Notes: generated from the letters alone by a model not told the origin. A stretch of 64,000 nucleotides of DNA from Sanderia malayensis (GCA_013076295.1 RQOL01000855.1:1240001-1304000), one strand, 5' to 3'. Shown: positions 1 through 17,676, counted from the first letter of the stretch. A program made the numbers and translations.

Positions 1-27
1 TATTTCTTTCATGTTTCATAGTAGCAG

Positions 28-801
28 AATCTAAAGAAGATCAAACGTTAAACATGGATGGTTATTTGGCAGATATAAAGGCAAATAAAGGCATCAAGTC
101 TCTTAAGGTGAAGGTAAGGCTGATAATTCATCATTTCTTTCCAGCTTTTATTAAGCCAAATATATCTAAATAGATATACAAATGAAATGAAGCCATCAAT
201 GAGTATTTTTTTTTTAATTTTCTCTCTGAAGGCTTATGTTGTGACATTACTAAGTAAATTGGAGATGAAGAATTCTGAATTTCAACTTGATGTTTGCATT
301 GATGATGGTTCTGCTGTGTGTAAAGCTATTCTTTCAAATCAGGTCAGCTTTCTTTTTTTTTTCTGTCTAATTTCTCTTAGCTGTAACTTCATGTTAATTA
401 CTTTATTTTTATTTATTTCCCAGGTTCTCACAAGCATGATCGGGTTTCCTGCAGAGTATATTTCTGTGAGTTTTATCAGATTTTCTTCACAACTATTTCC
501 TAACTTTATTTGACCTTTGCAAAGTTATTCTGATATTTTCTTCTTCTTTCAGGCATTTAAAGCAAATTTGAAACCATTTTCCAATGAAGTTCAACAGGTA
601 CTGGCATGCTTTAATTAAGTATTTTAGAAGTCTATGTTACCCACATATTAACTATATTAATAATTTTCACCTGATGAACAATAATCTTTTTCAAAGGCAA
701 TTGTCAAATTTCAACAAAGCCTAGCAACAAAATTATGGAGCATGGAAGTAATTCAAGATAACAATGGAAGACTCATTGTTATTCAAATGAGTCAATTATA
801 A
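28..801 (+). CDS. RMI1: RMI1-like protein, C-terminal OB-fold part (5' end outside window)
   Basis: Five exons read in one frame (28-113, 232-342, 424-465, 553-597, 697-801), all with AG acceptors, internal GT donors and a TAA stop. The product resembles the C-terminal OB fold of RMI1, which in vertebrates binds RMI2 and supports the BLM-TopoIIIalpha-RMI dissolvasome that resolves recombination intermediates in the nucleus. Visible matches are a K-V-K-A-x-x-V-T-L strand, a D-D-G-x-A turn and an L-T-S-x-I-G-F segment, in the same order as vertebrate RMI1. The N-terminal DUF1767/OB1 half must lie upstream of base 1. The protein ends soon after the fold, as expected. The assignment rests on short motifs remembered from the family, so another OB-fold protein is possible. 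Confidence 0.7.
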
Positions 802-1346
802 ATAACGCAATTCATTAATAAGGTCAGTTGCACTTGTTTTGCAGATATTTGCCCAAATTGAATCATGCAGGAAAACTGCTTCATCTTTACAATTTCGGAG
901 TAACTACCACACATCACGTGAACTGTGACTCGTGACATCCTTTGGCCTATGACCGAAAGGTCAAATCATTTTTTCAAGTCCCAGTTTTTCACGTTCACTA
1001 TTGAATTGAATTGCCAGGCAATCACTGCAAGCTAAGAGGTCTGGGTCAGAGGGAGGAGTCGTATTTCCCATCATACATTGCGAGTTTTCAATGCCCAATT
1101 TCAAAAGTTTCGCGTGAATTCTTTCCCTTGTTAGTTTGTTTTGCAATGTTCATGTCTTGTAGCTTCTTTGCTGTCATGTTGTTGAGGTGATTGTCATGGA
1201 AAAACAACAACAATACTCAGGTTTGCAATTCTTTTCTCTCTTCTAATTACCTTATAATCTCCTTTTAAATGAATTATCAACAGCTCAAACTTTAATCGTT
1301 TGCTTATTTTACGTATTGATGCTTGCAAGTTGAAAATTTAATGTAA
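802..1346. other. Downstream flank of the RMI1-like gene, no gene recognised
   Basis: AT-rich sequence following the RMI1 stop. A 61-codon minus-strand frame (961-1146) has no splice context or recognisable domain. A plus-strand ATG at about 1197, followed by a Gln-rich stub and a possible donor, could open a tiny first exon but no convincing partner exon was found. Confidence 0.4.
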
Positions 1347-3018
1347 AGGCCGGGTTACACGATCACTTTTTGCCATCACTTTTTTTGATATTGGACCAAC
1401 GTGATAAAAAGTGATCGTGTAACATGCAAAAATGATGGATTTTCGCAGCAGATTTTAATGCGCTTACGAGGTGTTAATCCTCCATCATTGAAAATTTTAC
1501 TCTGAACCAAAGCAGAGTAAAATCGAGTCCATCACTTTTTTTCAAAGACGCCGACAAATTCTTACGTCATGTAGTGTTTTGGTGAAGAGGAAACGGCCTA
1601 GAGTTTCAAGAAAAGAAGTATACAACTTGAAATTGTGCTTAGAAACATCATTATTTGCACGAAAACGAATATTAATAATGATCAGGAAAAATTTGAAGTG
1701 CAAAACAATCTCGAAAAATCAAATTTCGTAGAATATAGTGGTGGGAAATAAGTTAATTTGTATCCTCGGAATATCGAAATAGTTCTGTAATGTCAATTTA
1801 ATATTACATATTAAAAAGATAGGGCACCGCTATTACATTACTCGATCTATTGCCAGGAAGACCCAAAAGAAACAGGACGATGCGACGGCGTCTGCTAAAA
1901 ATCCCAGGAGATCCTTGTTGATCTTTTCATAGGCCAGGAAAAGTTCCATGTTAGTGGCAATGTCTTGTTTGGACTGCTGTATGTATGTACAATAATAAAC
2001 AATATGTATCTGCTGAATATATAAATTAACTTATATTTCGCACTATATTCTACGAAATTTGATTTTTCGAGATTTTTGCACTTCAAATTTTTCCTGATCA
2101 TTATTAATATTCGTTTTCATGCAAATAATGATGTTTCTAAGCACAATTTCAAGTTGTATACTTCTTTTCTTGAAACTCTAGGCCGTTTCCTCTTCACCAA
2201 AACACTACATGACGTAAGAATTTGTCGGCGTCTTTGAAAAAAAGTGATGGACTCGATTTTACTCTGCTTTGGTTCAGAGTAAAATTTTCAATGATGGAGG
2301 ATTAACACCTCGTAAGCGCATTAAAATCTGCTGCGAAAATCCATCATTTTTGCATGTTAGGCCCCGTTTACACGGTACCGGTCAAATTTTTAGCCGTTCA
2401 AATTTTTGTACGGCTAGGTGTACCGGTCAAATATTTGTACGGATAGGCTTCCCGTTTACACGATGGCTTTTTCTAGCCGGCTTTCTTTGATCGTCATGCG
2501 CAGTATGCTTTTTCATAAATCGTTGGCGCCAAGTCGAATTATTTTTTGTGTGTGGTGAGTGAAATGATTTGTTGTCTGGATTTTTATGAAATTTACGATC
2601 GTCTTTTTTATTTCTGAAAGTTAACCTTCGTCGTAAATAACAAAAAATTGCTTTTAAATTTTGAGCGCCAAATCTAGCATTTTCAAAGTGCCTCGCTTTC
2701 CTGACTTTTTCACCTCTTTATGAATCCGTACAAATATTTGCACGGTTAGAAGCGTTTACACGGTACCGTTCAAATATTTGACCGCTCAAGTTGTCAACTC
2801 GTCCTCTTCCTAACAGGACAAGTTTTTGCACGGCTATCCGTACAAATATTTGTACGGATAGCCGATCTCGTGTAAACGCAACCCCTATCCGTACAAAAAC
2901 TTGAACGGCTAAAAACTTGACCGGTACCGTGTAAACGGGGCCTTACACGATCACTTTTTATCACGTTGGTCCAATATCAAAAAAAGTGATGGCAAAAAGT
3001 GATCGTGTAACCCGGCCT
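1347..3018. mobile_element. Foldback MITE, PIF/Harbinger-type, with TAA target duplication
   Basis: Both ends carry the inverted repeat AGGCCGGGTTACACGATCAC, flanked by TAA at 1344-1346 and 3019-3021. The arms are long: about 1347-1740 is repeated almost perfectly in reverse at about 2040-3018 once the nested insertion is removed, leaving a spacer of about 300 bp. No transposase frame is present, so it is non-autonomous. A 3 bp TAA/TTA target duplication and GGCC-type termini fit the PIF/Harbinger superfamily. The near identity of the arms suggests recent origin or gene conversion between arms. Confidence 0.85.
2360..2942. mobile_element. Second MITE nested in the right arm of the first, with TTA target duplication
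   Basis: Terminal inverted repeats begin GGCCCCGTTTACACGGTACC and end with the reverse complement; TTA flanks both sides (2357-2359, 2943-2945). The intact left arm of the host element shows the empty site (GTTAC in opposite orientation), so this 583 bp element inserted afterwards. Its inside contains repeated, partly palindromic motifs of the type CCGTACAAATATTTG. No coding capacity. A decayed relative lies near 34795-34915. Confidence 0.85.
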
Positions 3019-3239
3019 TAATGCTTCCTCCTATTATTTCAAAACGTAACAATAAAACTACAATTAGGCCTTTTTCTTGTTTGAATATTAATTTCCAACC
3101 TGGTCGGCTTCATTCATTCTATCGTGTTCTTTTAGATCAAATCAACATGCAAATTCTTAAAGAAATGAAAAATAATTCATAACGGCAAAAGAAGAATCCT
3201 TAAAGGTATGAGATTTTCTACTACCAAATATTGATAAAC

Positions 3240-3850
3240 TTAGCTGCCATAGTTTCTTAGACTTTACTATCATAGATCGCTAGACTTTGCTTGTATATGT
3301 TGCTAGACTTTAGTTGAATATATTGCTAGTTTTTGCTGCCATGGATCGCTAGACTTTGCTTGAATATATTGCTAAACTTTAGTTGAATATATTGCTAGTT
3401 TTTGCTGCCATAGATCGCTAGACTTTGCTTTAATATATTGCTAAACTTTAGTTGAATATATTGCTAGTTTTTGCTGCCATGGATCGCTAGACTTTGCTTG
3501 AATATATTGCTAAACTTTAGTTGAATATATTGCTAGTTTTTGCTGCCATAGATCGCTAAACTTTGCTGCCATAGATCGCTAGACTTTGCTTGAATATATT
3601 GCTAGACTTTGTTGCCATAGATTGCTAGACGTTGCTTGAATACATTGCTAGACTTTAGTTGAATACATTGCTAGACTTTGCTGCCATAGATTGCTAGACT
3701 TTGTTGCCATAGTTTGCGAGACATTGCTGCCTTAGATCGCTAGACCTTGCTGCCATGGATCGCTAAACTTTGCTGCCATAGATTTATATTGCTAGATTTT
3801 GTTGTAATTTATTTTGCTAGACGTTGCTGCTATAGATTCCTAGACCTCTA
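3240..3850. repeat. Minisatellite of roughly 20-30 bp units
   Basis: Degenerate tandem units of the form GCTAGACTTTGCTGCCATAG alternate with TTGAATATATTGCTA variants over about 600 bp. Higher-order blocks of about 95 bp are visible around 3320-3560. The same unit occurs in reverse orientation in three copies at about 5250-5310. Confidence 0.85.
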
Positions 3851-4675
3851 TTTTAAGCATCGTCTAGACTGCGAGAATCAAAGTTTGCGAGAATAGGCCA
3901 CTGAGTTTGTCTGCTCCAGATGAGTTTAGGCATAGATTAATATCAAATTTTTTCTCTGTTGGGCTGCGAAGTTCTTTTATCGATGTTTATCATGTGTTTT
4001 ATTTGATATTCTAAACTGCTCTTTATTTTAGATTCAACAATGGATTGTGTTAAAATATATGTTAGAGAAAGTACTTTGCTACATATCGAGAAAGAAATAA
4101 AAGGTATTTAATTTTCCTTAGTCCTTGGTGTGAGAAGCTATTTAAAACGATTAAATATACAATTTATGAACAATATTGTATATACTTTTATTATTGTGTA
4201 GTATAAACATTGTAGAGATGAATAAATTGATTTTCTTGATGTGTGATGGATGTTACTCAACCATCATTAGTGTTGTTATTTTATTTTGATTCATTCAAGG
4301 TTCAGATGTGATGAAACTAAAGTCAACACCAAAGTCATCATTGTTGCGAAATTATTCGACTTGACCGAATAGGTATGCTTCAATTTCTTGGTTTTTTCTA
4401 TTTGTTGTTTGCCTAGAAAGAAAAGATCTAACTATATGGAGGCTACACAAAGAAATTATAGGAATTAATGTTTTTTATTATTTATAGGCGAGAAATAATT
4501 TTAAGTGACGTTAATATTGCATAGGATTAAGAATATAAACCAGTTATCTAACATGTTAGGGTGTTATATTAGGTAATTTTAGGTAATACTAGGTAAATTA
4601 GGGTAGGGTAGGGAATATCTTTTCCCTTGGAAACTTTTTTTCCAGGGGAATAAGATACATATTCCTGGGGGTAAA

Positions 4676-4900
4676 TATCCCTTGGGAATACCAATTCCCT
4701 TGGGAATACCAATTCCCTTGGGAATACCAATTCCCTTGGGAATACCAATTCCCTTGGGAATACCAATTCCCTTGGGAATACCAATTCCCAGGGGTACCTA
4801 ATTGCAAGGGGTACCTATTCCCAGGAATATCTATTCCAGGGGGTACCTAATTTCACAGGGTACCTATTCCAGGGGGTACCTGATCCAAGGGAGTACCTAA
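4676..4900. repeat. 18 bp tandem array, followed by degenerate GGTACCTATTCC repeats
   Basis: GGGAATACC starts at 4684, 4702, 4720, 4738, 4756 and 4774, an exact 18 bp period with almost identical units. Each unit contains the near-palindrome TTCCCTTGGGAA. From about 4790 the pattern decays into GGGGTACCTATTCCAG-type repeats. Since 18 is divisible by 3, the array stays open in several frames and gives spurious repetitive peptides. Confidence 0.85.
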
Positions 4901-5554
4901 TCCGGGAGAAAAAAATAAAGATATAAAGGAATATTTATTATTCACTTACAGAAATTGCTACATCTTGGTAATGATGTTGTCGTCTTTCCAAATCTAAACT
5001 TGGAATGAATGAAGATCAATATATATTTAATATATATAATACTCATTTTATTATTATAAAGCATCAGATGTCATAGTTTCAAATAGCTTCTTACATTTGA
5101 AATTAAATGAAATTAAATGAAATTAAATACCTTTTATTTGTCTCTCCTGATCTGTAGCAAATTACATTATCTCAATAAAACATTCTCTAACATCACCATT
5201 GTTGAATCTAAAATACAAAAAGTTTTAAAACTCAAATAAACAGCATGCAATCTATGGCAGCAAACTCTAGCAATCTAGGGCAGCAAAGTCTAGCAATCTA
5301 TGGCAGCAAAGATGAATGAAATAAAACTCGTAAAACATACCAAACATCTTTGATTGACTCATTTCAGAAGGCCAAAGAATTGCTGTAGGAGAAAAACAAA
5401 AATTTAAAAACTTTTCCCAGAAAGAAAAGTAACCTCAAATGGTATAGAATGTTAAGGAAAGCACCTTGTGTTATATTTCCTGCTTGCAAAACCTTCATTG
5501 GCAAAAAGTAATAGGGCCCATGTCCAAAAAAATTAATTGCAAGTAAAATAACAT

Positions 5555-7195
5555 TTATGGAGATTGATAGCAAGGATGGCCAAACTAAGAAGTATTTGAA
5601 ATGATCTGTGTAAAATGTTTGCTATGGTATAACAACTGTTGGGCCTGGACAAAGAGGAAATTATAGAATGTTCAAGGGAAAAATGACGTTATCTCTTTGA
5701 TTTGCATCTTGGCAACCAATACAGGAACCAAATGTAGTATTGCATTAACAACTAATATCTACATATAAACATGGATAAAACATTGAATACCAGTTTGTAG
5801 CAGTTTTGTTTCATTTGTTAAGATCTTTTAGACTTTTCCAAATTGATCAAGTGGCCAAACCTAATTGAGAAAAATTATTATTTTTAAATTATATGAAAAA
5901 TCTGGCAGCAAGGAAAAGAGAACATTAAGGAAACATTTGGACATTTATCAATTTTCAACATCACTACAGATTAGAACTTAGCCAATTGCATAAGTATACA
6001 AATTGCCATCATTGAGATTATAACAAGATTGGTTGATCTGGTTAGCTTACTTTGAAACATACTCTGCCTCTGAGAAGACCATAGGGAACTGGACCATACA
6101 CCCGGGAATCTGTGGAATTATTCGCATTGTCACCAAGAAGCCACACATGTCCTTTTGGAACCTAAATTGAAACAAAGACAAGTCAATATAATTTGAACTG
6201 CTTCATATTGAGTGTGAAACAGAAATACATATGCAAAAGAAAAGTTTTTCACAAATTATACCTTGATATAATCATCTTTTTCTTTTGGTGTTTCAATTAT
6301 ATCTCCAGCCTGAGAAAGAAGGTGACAGAGCTGTAGCAAATTTCTTCACAAAAATACCTCCCAGTATATTGTGTGCAAGCAGTGCCAGATGAAAAAGGAA
6401 AACTTACCATGGCAGCAATTCTTTTGCAGATCATAGTTTGTGGATTCGAAGGACATTTTGCAATGACAACATCACCCCTAGAGAAAGACAATGAATTATT
6501 TCCTCTATTTGGCAAGAATTTCAATTAAGTACTTTATCTTGCAAACGTGATTATCTTATCAATCACAGGCTTCCTGGACTGCAGAGTATGGCACTTTTCG
6601 CGGAGATCTCGGGTGTGCACAAGCAAAAACTCAAGTGTGCAAGTGTGCACTTTACATAAAATGTGCATTTCAAGTGTGTATGTTTGGCTTTTCTATAGGA
6701 AGTTTGGTGTTCATTTATTCAATATTTGCTGATTAAGTCGTTTATCATCAGTTAAAATTTGAACTCTAGTATGAGCTAGCTAAAAAATTTTCCTCGCTAC
6801 GCGCGAATTTTTTACGCCAGCACAGCAACAAGACAAGGCATTGACATAGATTATACCTTTTTAAATTATGATATTTCCTTGAGATATGTTCCGTGATAAC
6901 AATATCTCCATCCGATTTATTATTCAATGTTGGCTGCATTGATGGTCCCAAACACTAGAAAATAATTGCAAATTAGTTTATCACTCGCACCCTCCAAATC
7001 CGGGGATAGGCCAGCAGGCCATGTTGTATTTTTTTGGTTCTACAAAAATATTAAGCAATCATGCAAGAATCATCATAAACATACCATTGTAAATTCTCCA
7101 CAGTATTCAGAGATGCAGTGAACAATACAAACCATGTTGCATACGAACCCGCAACGCATTAGTAATTTCTTAAACATAATTTTACCAGCTTCCAT
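5555..7195 (-). CDS. IMMP1L: Mitochondrial inner membrane protease subunit 1
   Basis: Six minus-strand exons: 7085-7195, 6857-6954, 6418-6477, 6262-6309, 6051-6161 and a short last exon near 5555-5584. The product is a type I signal-peptidase-like Ser/Lys protease that trims sorting signals of proteins delivered to the mitochondrial intermembrane space. The catalytic serine is in G-P-S-M-x-P-T (Ser about 42), the general-base lysine is in M-I-C-K-R (about 88), and the family box V-W-L-x-G-D-N-x-x-N-S-T-D-S-R is in exon 5. A hydrophobic N-terminal stretch (about 15-32) would be the membrane anchor. The C-terminus is uncertain: the phase of the last exon predicts an unusual tail rather than the usual K-I-W-P ending. 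Head to head with POLR1F. Confidence 0.88.
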
Positions 7196-7813
7196 CTTGC
7201 CATGCCAGCCAGCCAGCAGAAGCAGAGAGAAAGAGAAATTAAGATGAACGAAGAACGAACCAGGGTTGCCAGGTCGAAAAATTTCTTAAATCCAAATCAT
7301 GCGTGACAAAAATCCAGATTAATCCAAATTTCAAAACGAGGCTTGAAAACAATAGAATTGAATAGAATCTTCTATAATGAAAACGAGGCTCATTGTCAAA
7401 GGGAATATTTCTCAGTCATGATACTCCCAAGATACTACCGGAGAACAAAAGCAACAGGTTTTCATTGTCAAATGTGCTTGGATATTGAAATTGCTTTTGG
7501 ATTCTCAATTTTCATTACATACAGTTGTGAAATTTCTTTTGTTATTGAGCTTGCTTTTAAATAAAATCTTCGAAATATGGAAATTCTCTGATAAATCCAA
7601 AATTAATCCAGATTTTGGGTCAAATCCAAATGATATTTTCAAATCCAAACAAGTTCTTAAAAATCCAGATTTCTGGAATTTGGATTTGAAAAATCCAAAC
7701 TGGCAACCCTGGAACGAACATGGAAGACACACATAAAGGTGGGCGGTCGCCATGGGTGCATAATTCAACTCAATTGGAAATCTGAAAAAGATCGAAGCAT
7801 GTGCTGTTTTAAA
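7196..7813. promoter_or_regulatory. Shared upstream region of IMMP1L and POLR1F
   Basis: About 620 bp separate the two divergent start codons, of which 451 bp are the hAT MITE. The native promoter DNA is therefore about 65 bp on the IMMP1L side plus about 95 bp on the POLR1F side. No TATA box was recognised outside the element. Confidence 0.5.
7261..7711. mobile_element. hAT-type MITE with 8 bp target duplication
   Basis: Starts CAGGGTTGCCAG and ends with its exact reverse complement CTGGCAACCCTG. The octamer GAACGAAC flanks both ends (7253-7260 and 7712-7719). CAGGG termini and an 8 bp duplication are the signature of the hAT superfamily. At 451 bp with no transposase it is non-autonomous. 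The interior is rich in AAATCCA motifs. It lies in the short space between the start codons of IMMP1L and POLR1F. Confidence 0.9.
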
Positions 7814-8774
7814 ATGGCTGCCAGCTCCACATTTGTCACGGGAACAACAGTTGATAAACATGGACATCCTCGCGTTTCTTATTCGAAAGCTGTTGATTAT
7901 ATGTTGAAAAAGCACTCGTGCCTCTTTGAAGTCGTAAGCGAGAAAGAAGTAAGGCTTTCCCCGAGATATATTGGAAGAATAAATGACGGTATTCGAGAAA
8001 CTTTGGACATGGATGTCTTAAACTATTCAGACGAGTTAAACGGGGTGATATTTGCTTATAATCAAGTGAAGTGTCTTGAAATGTCTGCTTGTATTTACGA
8101 TGAAACACCATTTATGTATTTTAAAGTGACTGTTAAATACATTGTATTCAAACCCAAGATTGGCAAGAAGATCAAAGGAGTTGTAAACAAAATTGGGCAT
8201 GGACATATTGGGTGTTTAGTACACGACTGTTTTAATGCCTGGATACAAAAACCAAATATTTCTTCAAAAAATTATGATATTGGATCAGAATGCATCTTCA
8301 TTGTTACCGGATTTGATGTTCACAATGATATTTTGTCAATAAAAGGAGACTTTCCTGAAGATAATCTTGCAACGTAAAACTCAAACTCATTTTACAGCAC
8401 GATAATTTTTACATTGATTAAGCTTTTCTTACATATACTTAGCTAACCAAGTATAATGTATAAACATATTGTTTACCAACAGGCCAAAGAAAAGCAAAAT
8501 AAAAATAGAAATGACGGAAGATGCAGCTGAAGATGTCGAAATAAAAGATTCAAAGAAAAAAGAAAAGCAAGGCTACATTGGTCAGCGAAAAATGAATGGA
8601 ATTTCAAGTGAAACTGAAGGAGAAGGCAATGAAGTTATTAAAAAGCATGCAAAGAAAAATAAAAGAAAAAACACTGATTTAACTTTCTCAGATGATAATA
8701 AAGAATCTGTTTTTGTAAATGACAGTATAACTAATTATGACTCTAAGAAAAAAAAGAAAAAGAAAAGCAACTGA
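7814..8774 (+). CDS. POLR1F: RNA polymerase I subunit RPA43
   Basis: Two exons, 7814-8373 and 8483-8774, joined in frame (283 residues from the ATG at 7814; an in-frame ATG at 7799 would add five). RPA43 pairs with RPA14 as the stalk of nucleolar RNA polymerase I and contacts the initiation factor Rrn3/TIF-IA. The N-terminal domain shows L-S-P-R-Y, G-I-R-E-x-L-D and the I-A-Y/F-A-Y strand region; the OB part shows I-V-N-K-x-G-x-x-H-I-G-C-L-V-H-x-C-F-N-A, almost as in vertebrates. The second exon encodes a tail rich in Lys, Glu and Ser ending in a long lysine run, also seen in vertebrate orthologues and probably nucleolar targeting. Confidence 0.95.
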
Positions 8775-10348
8775 AATTTAATTTTTATTGTTTGATTAAA
8801 ATCAATATAATAATGGCTTGTGTTATTTTTTGTTTCAAATCTTACATTTGGTCTGAATTTAATAATTAGGGCCTTCTGAACATTTTAAGCCCATTCCCAG
8901 CTTTCTGGAACAATTATTTTTAAAGTTATAATACTTTATTTAACATCCATTGATGCATGGACACCTAAATGCAACTTTTTGTACTGGTGGCTACAACTTA
9001 TAAAAATTTGAAGATATTACTTGACATTGCTTGTTAGCGATTGTTCTGGCTAATAGAATGTGTGATGTCTTTTGAGCGCTAATTCTTGAAATATCACGCT
9101 TAATTATAAGGATTGAAGCGCTTGCTAATGGAAAGGTTTGTAATGCACTAACTAGGCAATGGTCTAGTTCTTGAACTGGAGTCCTTGAACTAATTTATTT
9201 TTCGATTTTCTTTGCCAAAAGCAATCAAATTTCTTTTGTTATTATATTTTGTCACTTTTCGCATTCATCATTTACTTGACTACCCTGTTGTTAGCCCCAC
9301 TTTCTTTCTCTTATGCTTCAACTCGCACCCTTTATTCTCCTGCGTTGTGTCAGTTAGGGACCCTGTTGGAGTCGTATGTTTACAAATAGCGTGATATCCT
9401 TGTCGGTTGATTCTATCTCAGTTGACGATCACTGCTTTAAGCAGATCAGTTGGTCATATCACAGTCTGTCGGTGCTTTTATTGTTCTTACTTAATCAACT
9501 TATCACTTTACTGGCAGATCATTAATTAACAACCTAACAATCGCAGTGTATAAACCAACTCGCATTTATCAATTTTCACCTTCCGCAGGATGCATGGGTA
9601 GGAGAAGTAAATTAGAAGGAAAGTAGCATGAAAAACTAACCGTGATTTTCTTTGAATACTTTACGTCATAGTTCCATATTCCCTTTTCTCTCTTTTGCTC
9701 CATGTATCCTTTACCATATTGCGGCCAGCCAATGCCAAAACTGTGAACATTTACATAGCGAAAGCATTACAGAATTATCACATATTTCCAAATTCTATTA
9801 TGAATTCCCTCAATCATCATTGATAGACGTACCTTGGACATTTCTCAACTGCTGGGTGCATGTTGCTTTCGCCCTTTTAATTGTTCCTGCATTTTATTGG
9901 ATATTTCCTTTCTTACGGCGAGTGGTATAGCCGCATTCCCTTTCCTGGAAGAAAACGCAATTTTGTATATTTTGATGTATAATTATATAAAATTAAATAG
10001 TTCGTACGTTTGTTTTGTTTAATACATTCTCATTCTTGATATACACTTTACGCGTCTTTATAACAATTTTTTTATATTGTATAACATATCACTACGTTTG
10101 TGTCATGTTTTGTATCATGCCATTGCATATTAAATTTTGTATTTACAAGACCTCCTCAGCCGCCAATGTTTTCGTAGTTAGTACCGGCTTGTGGCTCCTG
10201 GCCCTTGCGGCTCACAGCTAACATGCAGTGTGCCCGCTTATACGATATATCAACGTTGAGTTTTTCAGACAAAACAGAGATGAAATGTGATCCTTGAGTC
10301 ACGGTCTACTATTAAGCTTTCCAAAGTTTCAATCAGCGATATTTCAAA
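8775..10348. other. Intergenic; one dispersed copy of the 184 bp repeat near 8865-8945
   Basis: No gene recognised. At about 8867 the sequence AATTAGGGCCTTCTGA, followed by CATTTTAAG and CAGCTTTCTGGAACAAT, matches, with divergence, the start of each unit of the 184 bp satellite at 29.6-30.9 kb, so that family is dispersed as well as tandem. The rest includes the probable promoter and 5' UTR of ZCCHC24. Confidence 0.55.
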
Positions 10349-16254
<5,906 letters not shown>

Positions 16255-17676
16255 ATGTCAGACCACCATGCAAATCAATCATGTGATGTGAACTATTTTT
16301 ATTACCACTCTTTTATTTGGTTTCTACATAGATTTATTCTATGGCTGTTTATGATTTTGGTTTGATGAATATAGAATTTCGTATAAAAATTGGCTATATC
16401 ATGAAGGAAGACATCTATTAGTTATATTATCATGGTCTTGATACTTCGTAATCATTATTTGACTGGCAAGATGTTAACAAATTTGCTCGATAAGTAGTTT
16501 TGTACTAGTCCTGTAATACTGTTATAAATAGATATTTAACTTTGTGAACTATCATAACGTGTATGCCATTTTATTAAACTAAATAGTATTTCATATTATT
16601 TAATTTTGTACATTATTTCACATTGTAAATCGTTTTATCATTACTATAATGTTATTGTCTTATTTTTTGATGAAGTAACTGTTACAACTGAGCCCGTTTT
16701 AACACTTTAAAGACTCTTATGTTAAGAAAGCACACAGCATAAAACAGGCGTCTCTCTATATGATTACATAACAAGGCCCATACAAGGAACCTTTTCTATT
16801 CAACTTCAGTATACTCTATTTGTGACTGTGTATTATAATAAGAAATATTATTGCCAATTGTATTTTAGTATCAACCTTAATTATTAATTTCTTAAATTTT
16901 CTTACAGAAGTGAGATACGAATTGTATTTAGTGATTTCATTGGTAATGATTCAACTTGAATTGTAAAGTAATTTGTTGTTAAAAGGATTTTCCTGTATTT
17001 ATCGTCTTAAGCTGATTTGAATGGAAGAACTTGTTACATTTTGACTTCATCGCAAGTTGCTTAGCTACTTCGGGCTTAAGTCTGAAAATGGCGAACTCTG
17101 ATTGTGGTCTGGCGATGTTTATTCTGAATTATTCTCAATTATTTCGACTTTTCATTGTCATAAATCGTTTTGCTGAATAGTTCGTACACTTATGAATATA
17201 TTATAAGCGTTGTAATATTAATCAGAATATAATGTATTTTGTTTTGGATGATTTTATAGAGAGCAACACAAGTTGAATTTCTTCTTTCCAATACTAAATC
17301 CCATCAATTTGTATCTTCCATGTTAAATGCATTTGAAAATTTTAATTAAAGTGATTGGATTCTTGAATCCGGTTTTATCTTTTTCATTCTGTGCATAGGT
17401 CGGCTTTTTAAGCAAACGAAATCCTCCAATATTTTGTCTTCTGTTTCGTCAAATTATTATCTTAATGTTTCCAAATTTTACTCTTTTGCCAATCTTTTAT
17501 CCTCTAACTGAATCTGGAACCATTTCCTTCCAATTTCTCTAACATCCTCAGTGTTTAAATTCTCTTGTATTCATTAACTAATAATACCGAAAATACAGTT
17601 TGGTCCACATCATACTATACTAAAGACATAACGAATATTATACCTGTCTTTGGAGATAAAAATAAATCTGGTCTGG
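16255..17676. other. 3' UTR and intergenic space between convergent genes
   Basis: AT-rich, no coding exon recognised. ZCCHC24 (+) and the first synaptotagmin-like gene (-) end toward each other here, so most of it is probably 3' UTR. Confidence 0.5.

Larger units (their letters stand above)
3240..5310. repeat. Large imperfect palindrome (foldback) of about 2 kb
   Basis: The segment around 4010-4150 (TTTTAGATTCAACAATGG, then TTTGCTACA and AATAAAAGGTATTTAATTT) recurs as reverse complement at about 5085-5225, and the minisatellite on the left recurs reversed on the right. The arms diverge in detail and the left arm carries a much longer minisatellite. The centre, about 4150-5085, holds an 18 bp tandem array. 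No termini or target duplication were identified, so whether this is a transposon or a local inverted duplication is open. Confidence 0.65.

Noticed and set aside
1895..2490. Open frames inside the nested MITEs
   Set aside because: Short, located in inverted-repeat arms and spacer, no similarity to any transposase.
1197..3180. Possible tiny two-exon gene (ATG near 1197, acceptor near 3137, about 23 codons)
   Set aside because: Too short to judge, the intron would contain the whole nested MITE, and no family is recognised.
4569..4807. Open frames with repeated V-F-P-R-E-L or W-Y-S-Q-G-N peptides
   Set aside because: Produced by the 18 bp array, whose period is a multiple of three; no start context, conserved flank or second exon.
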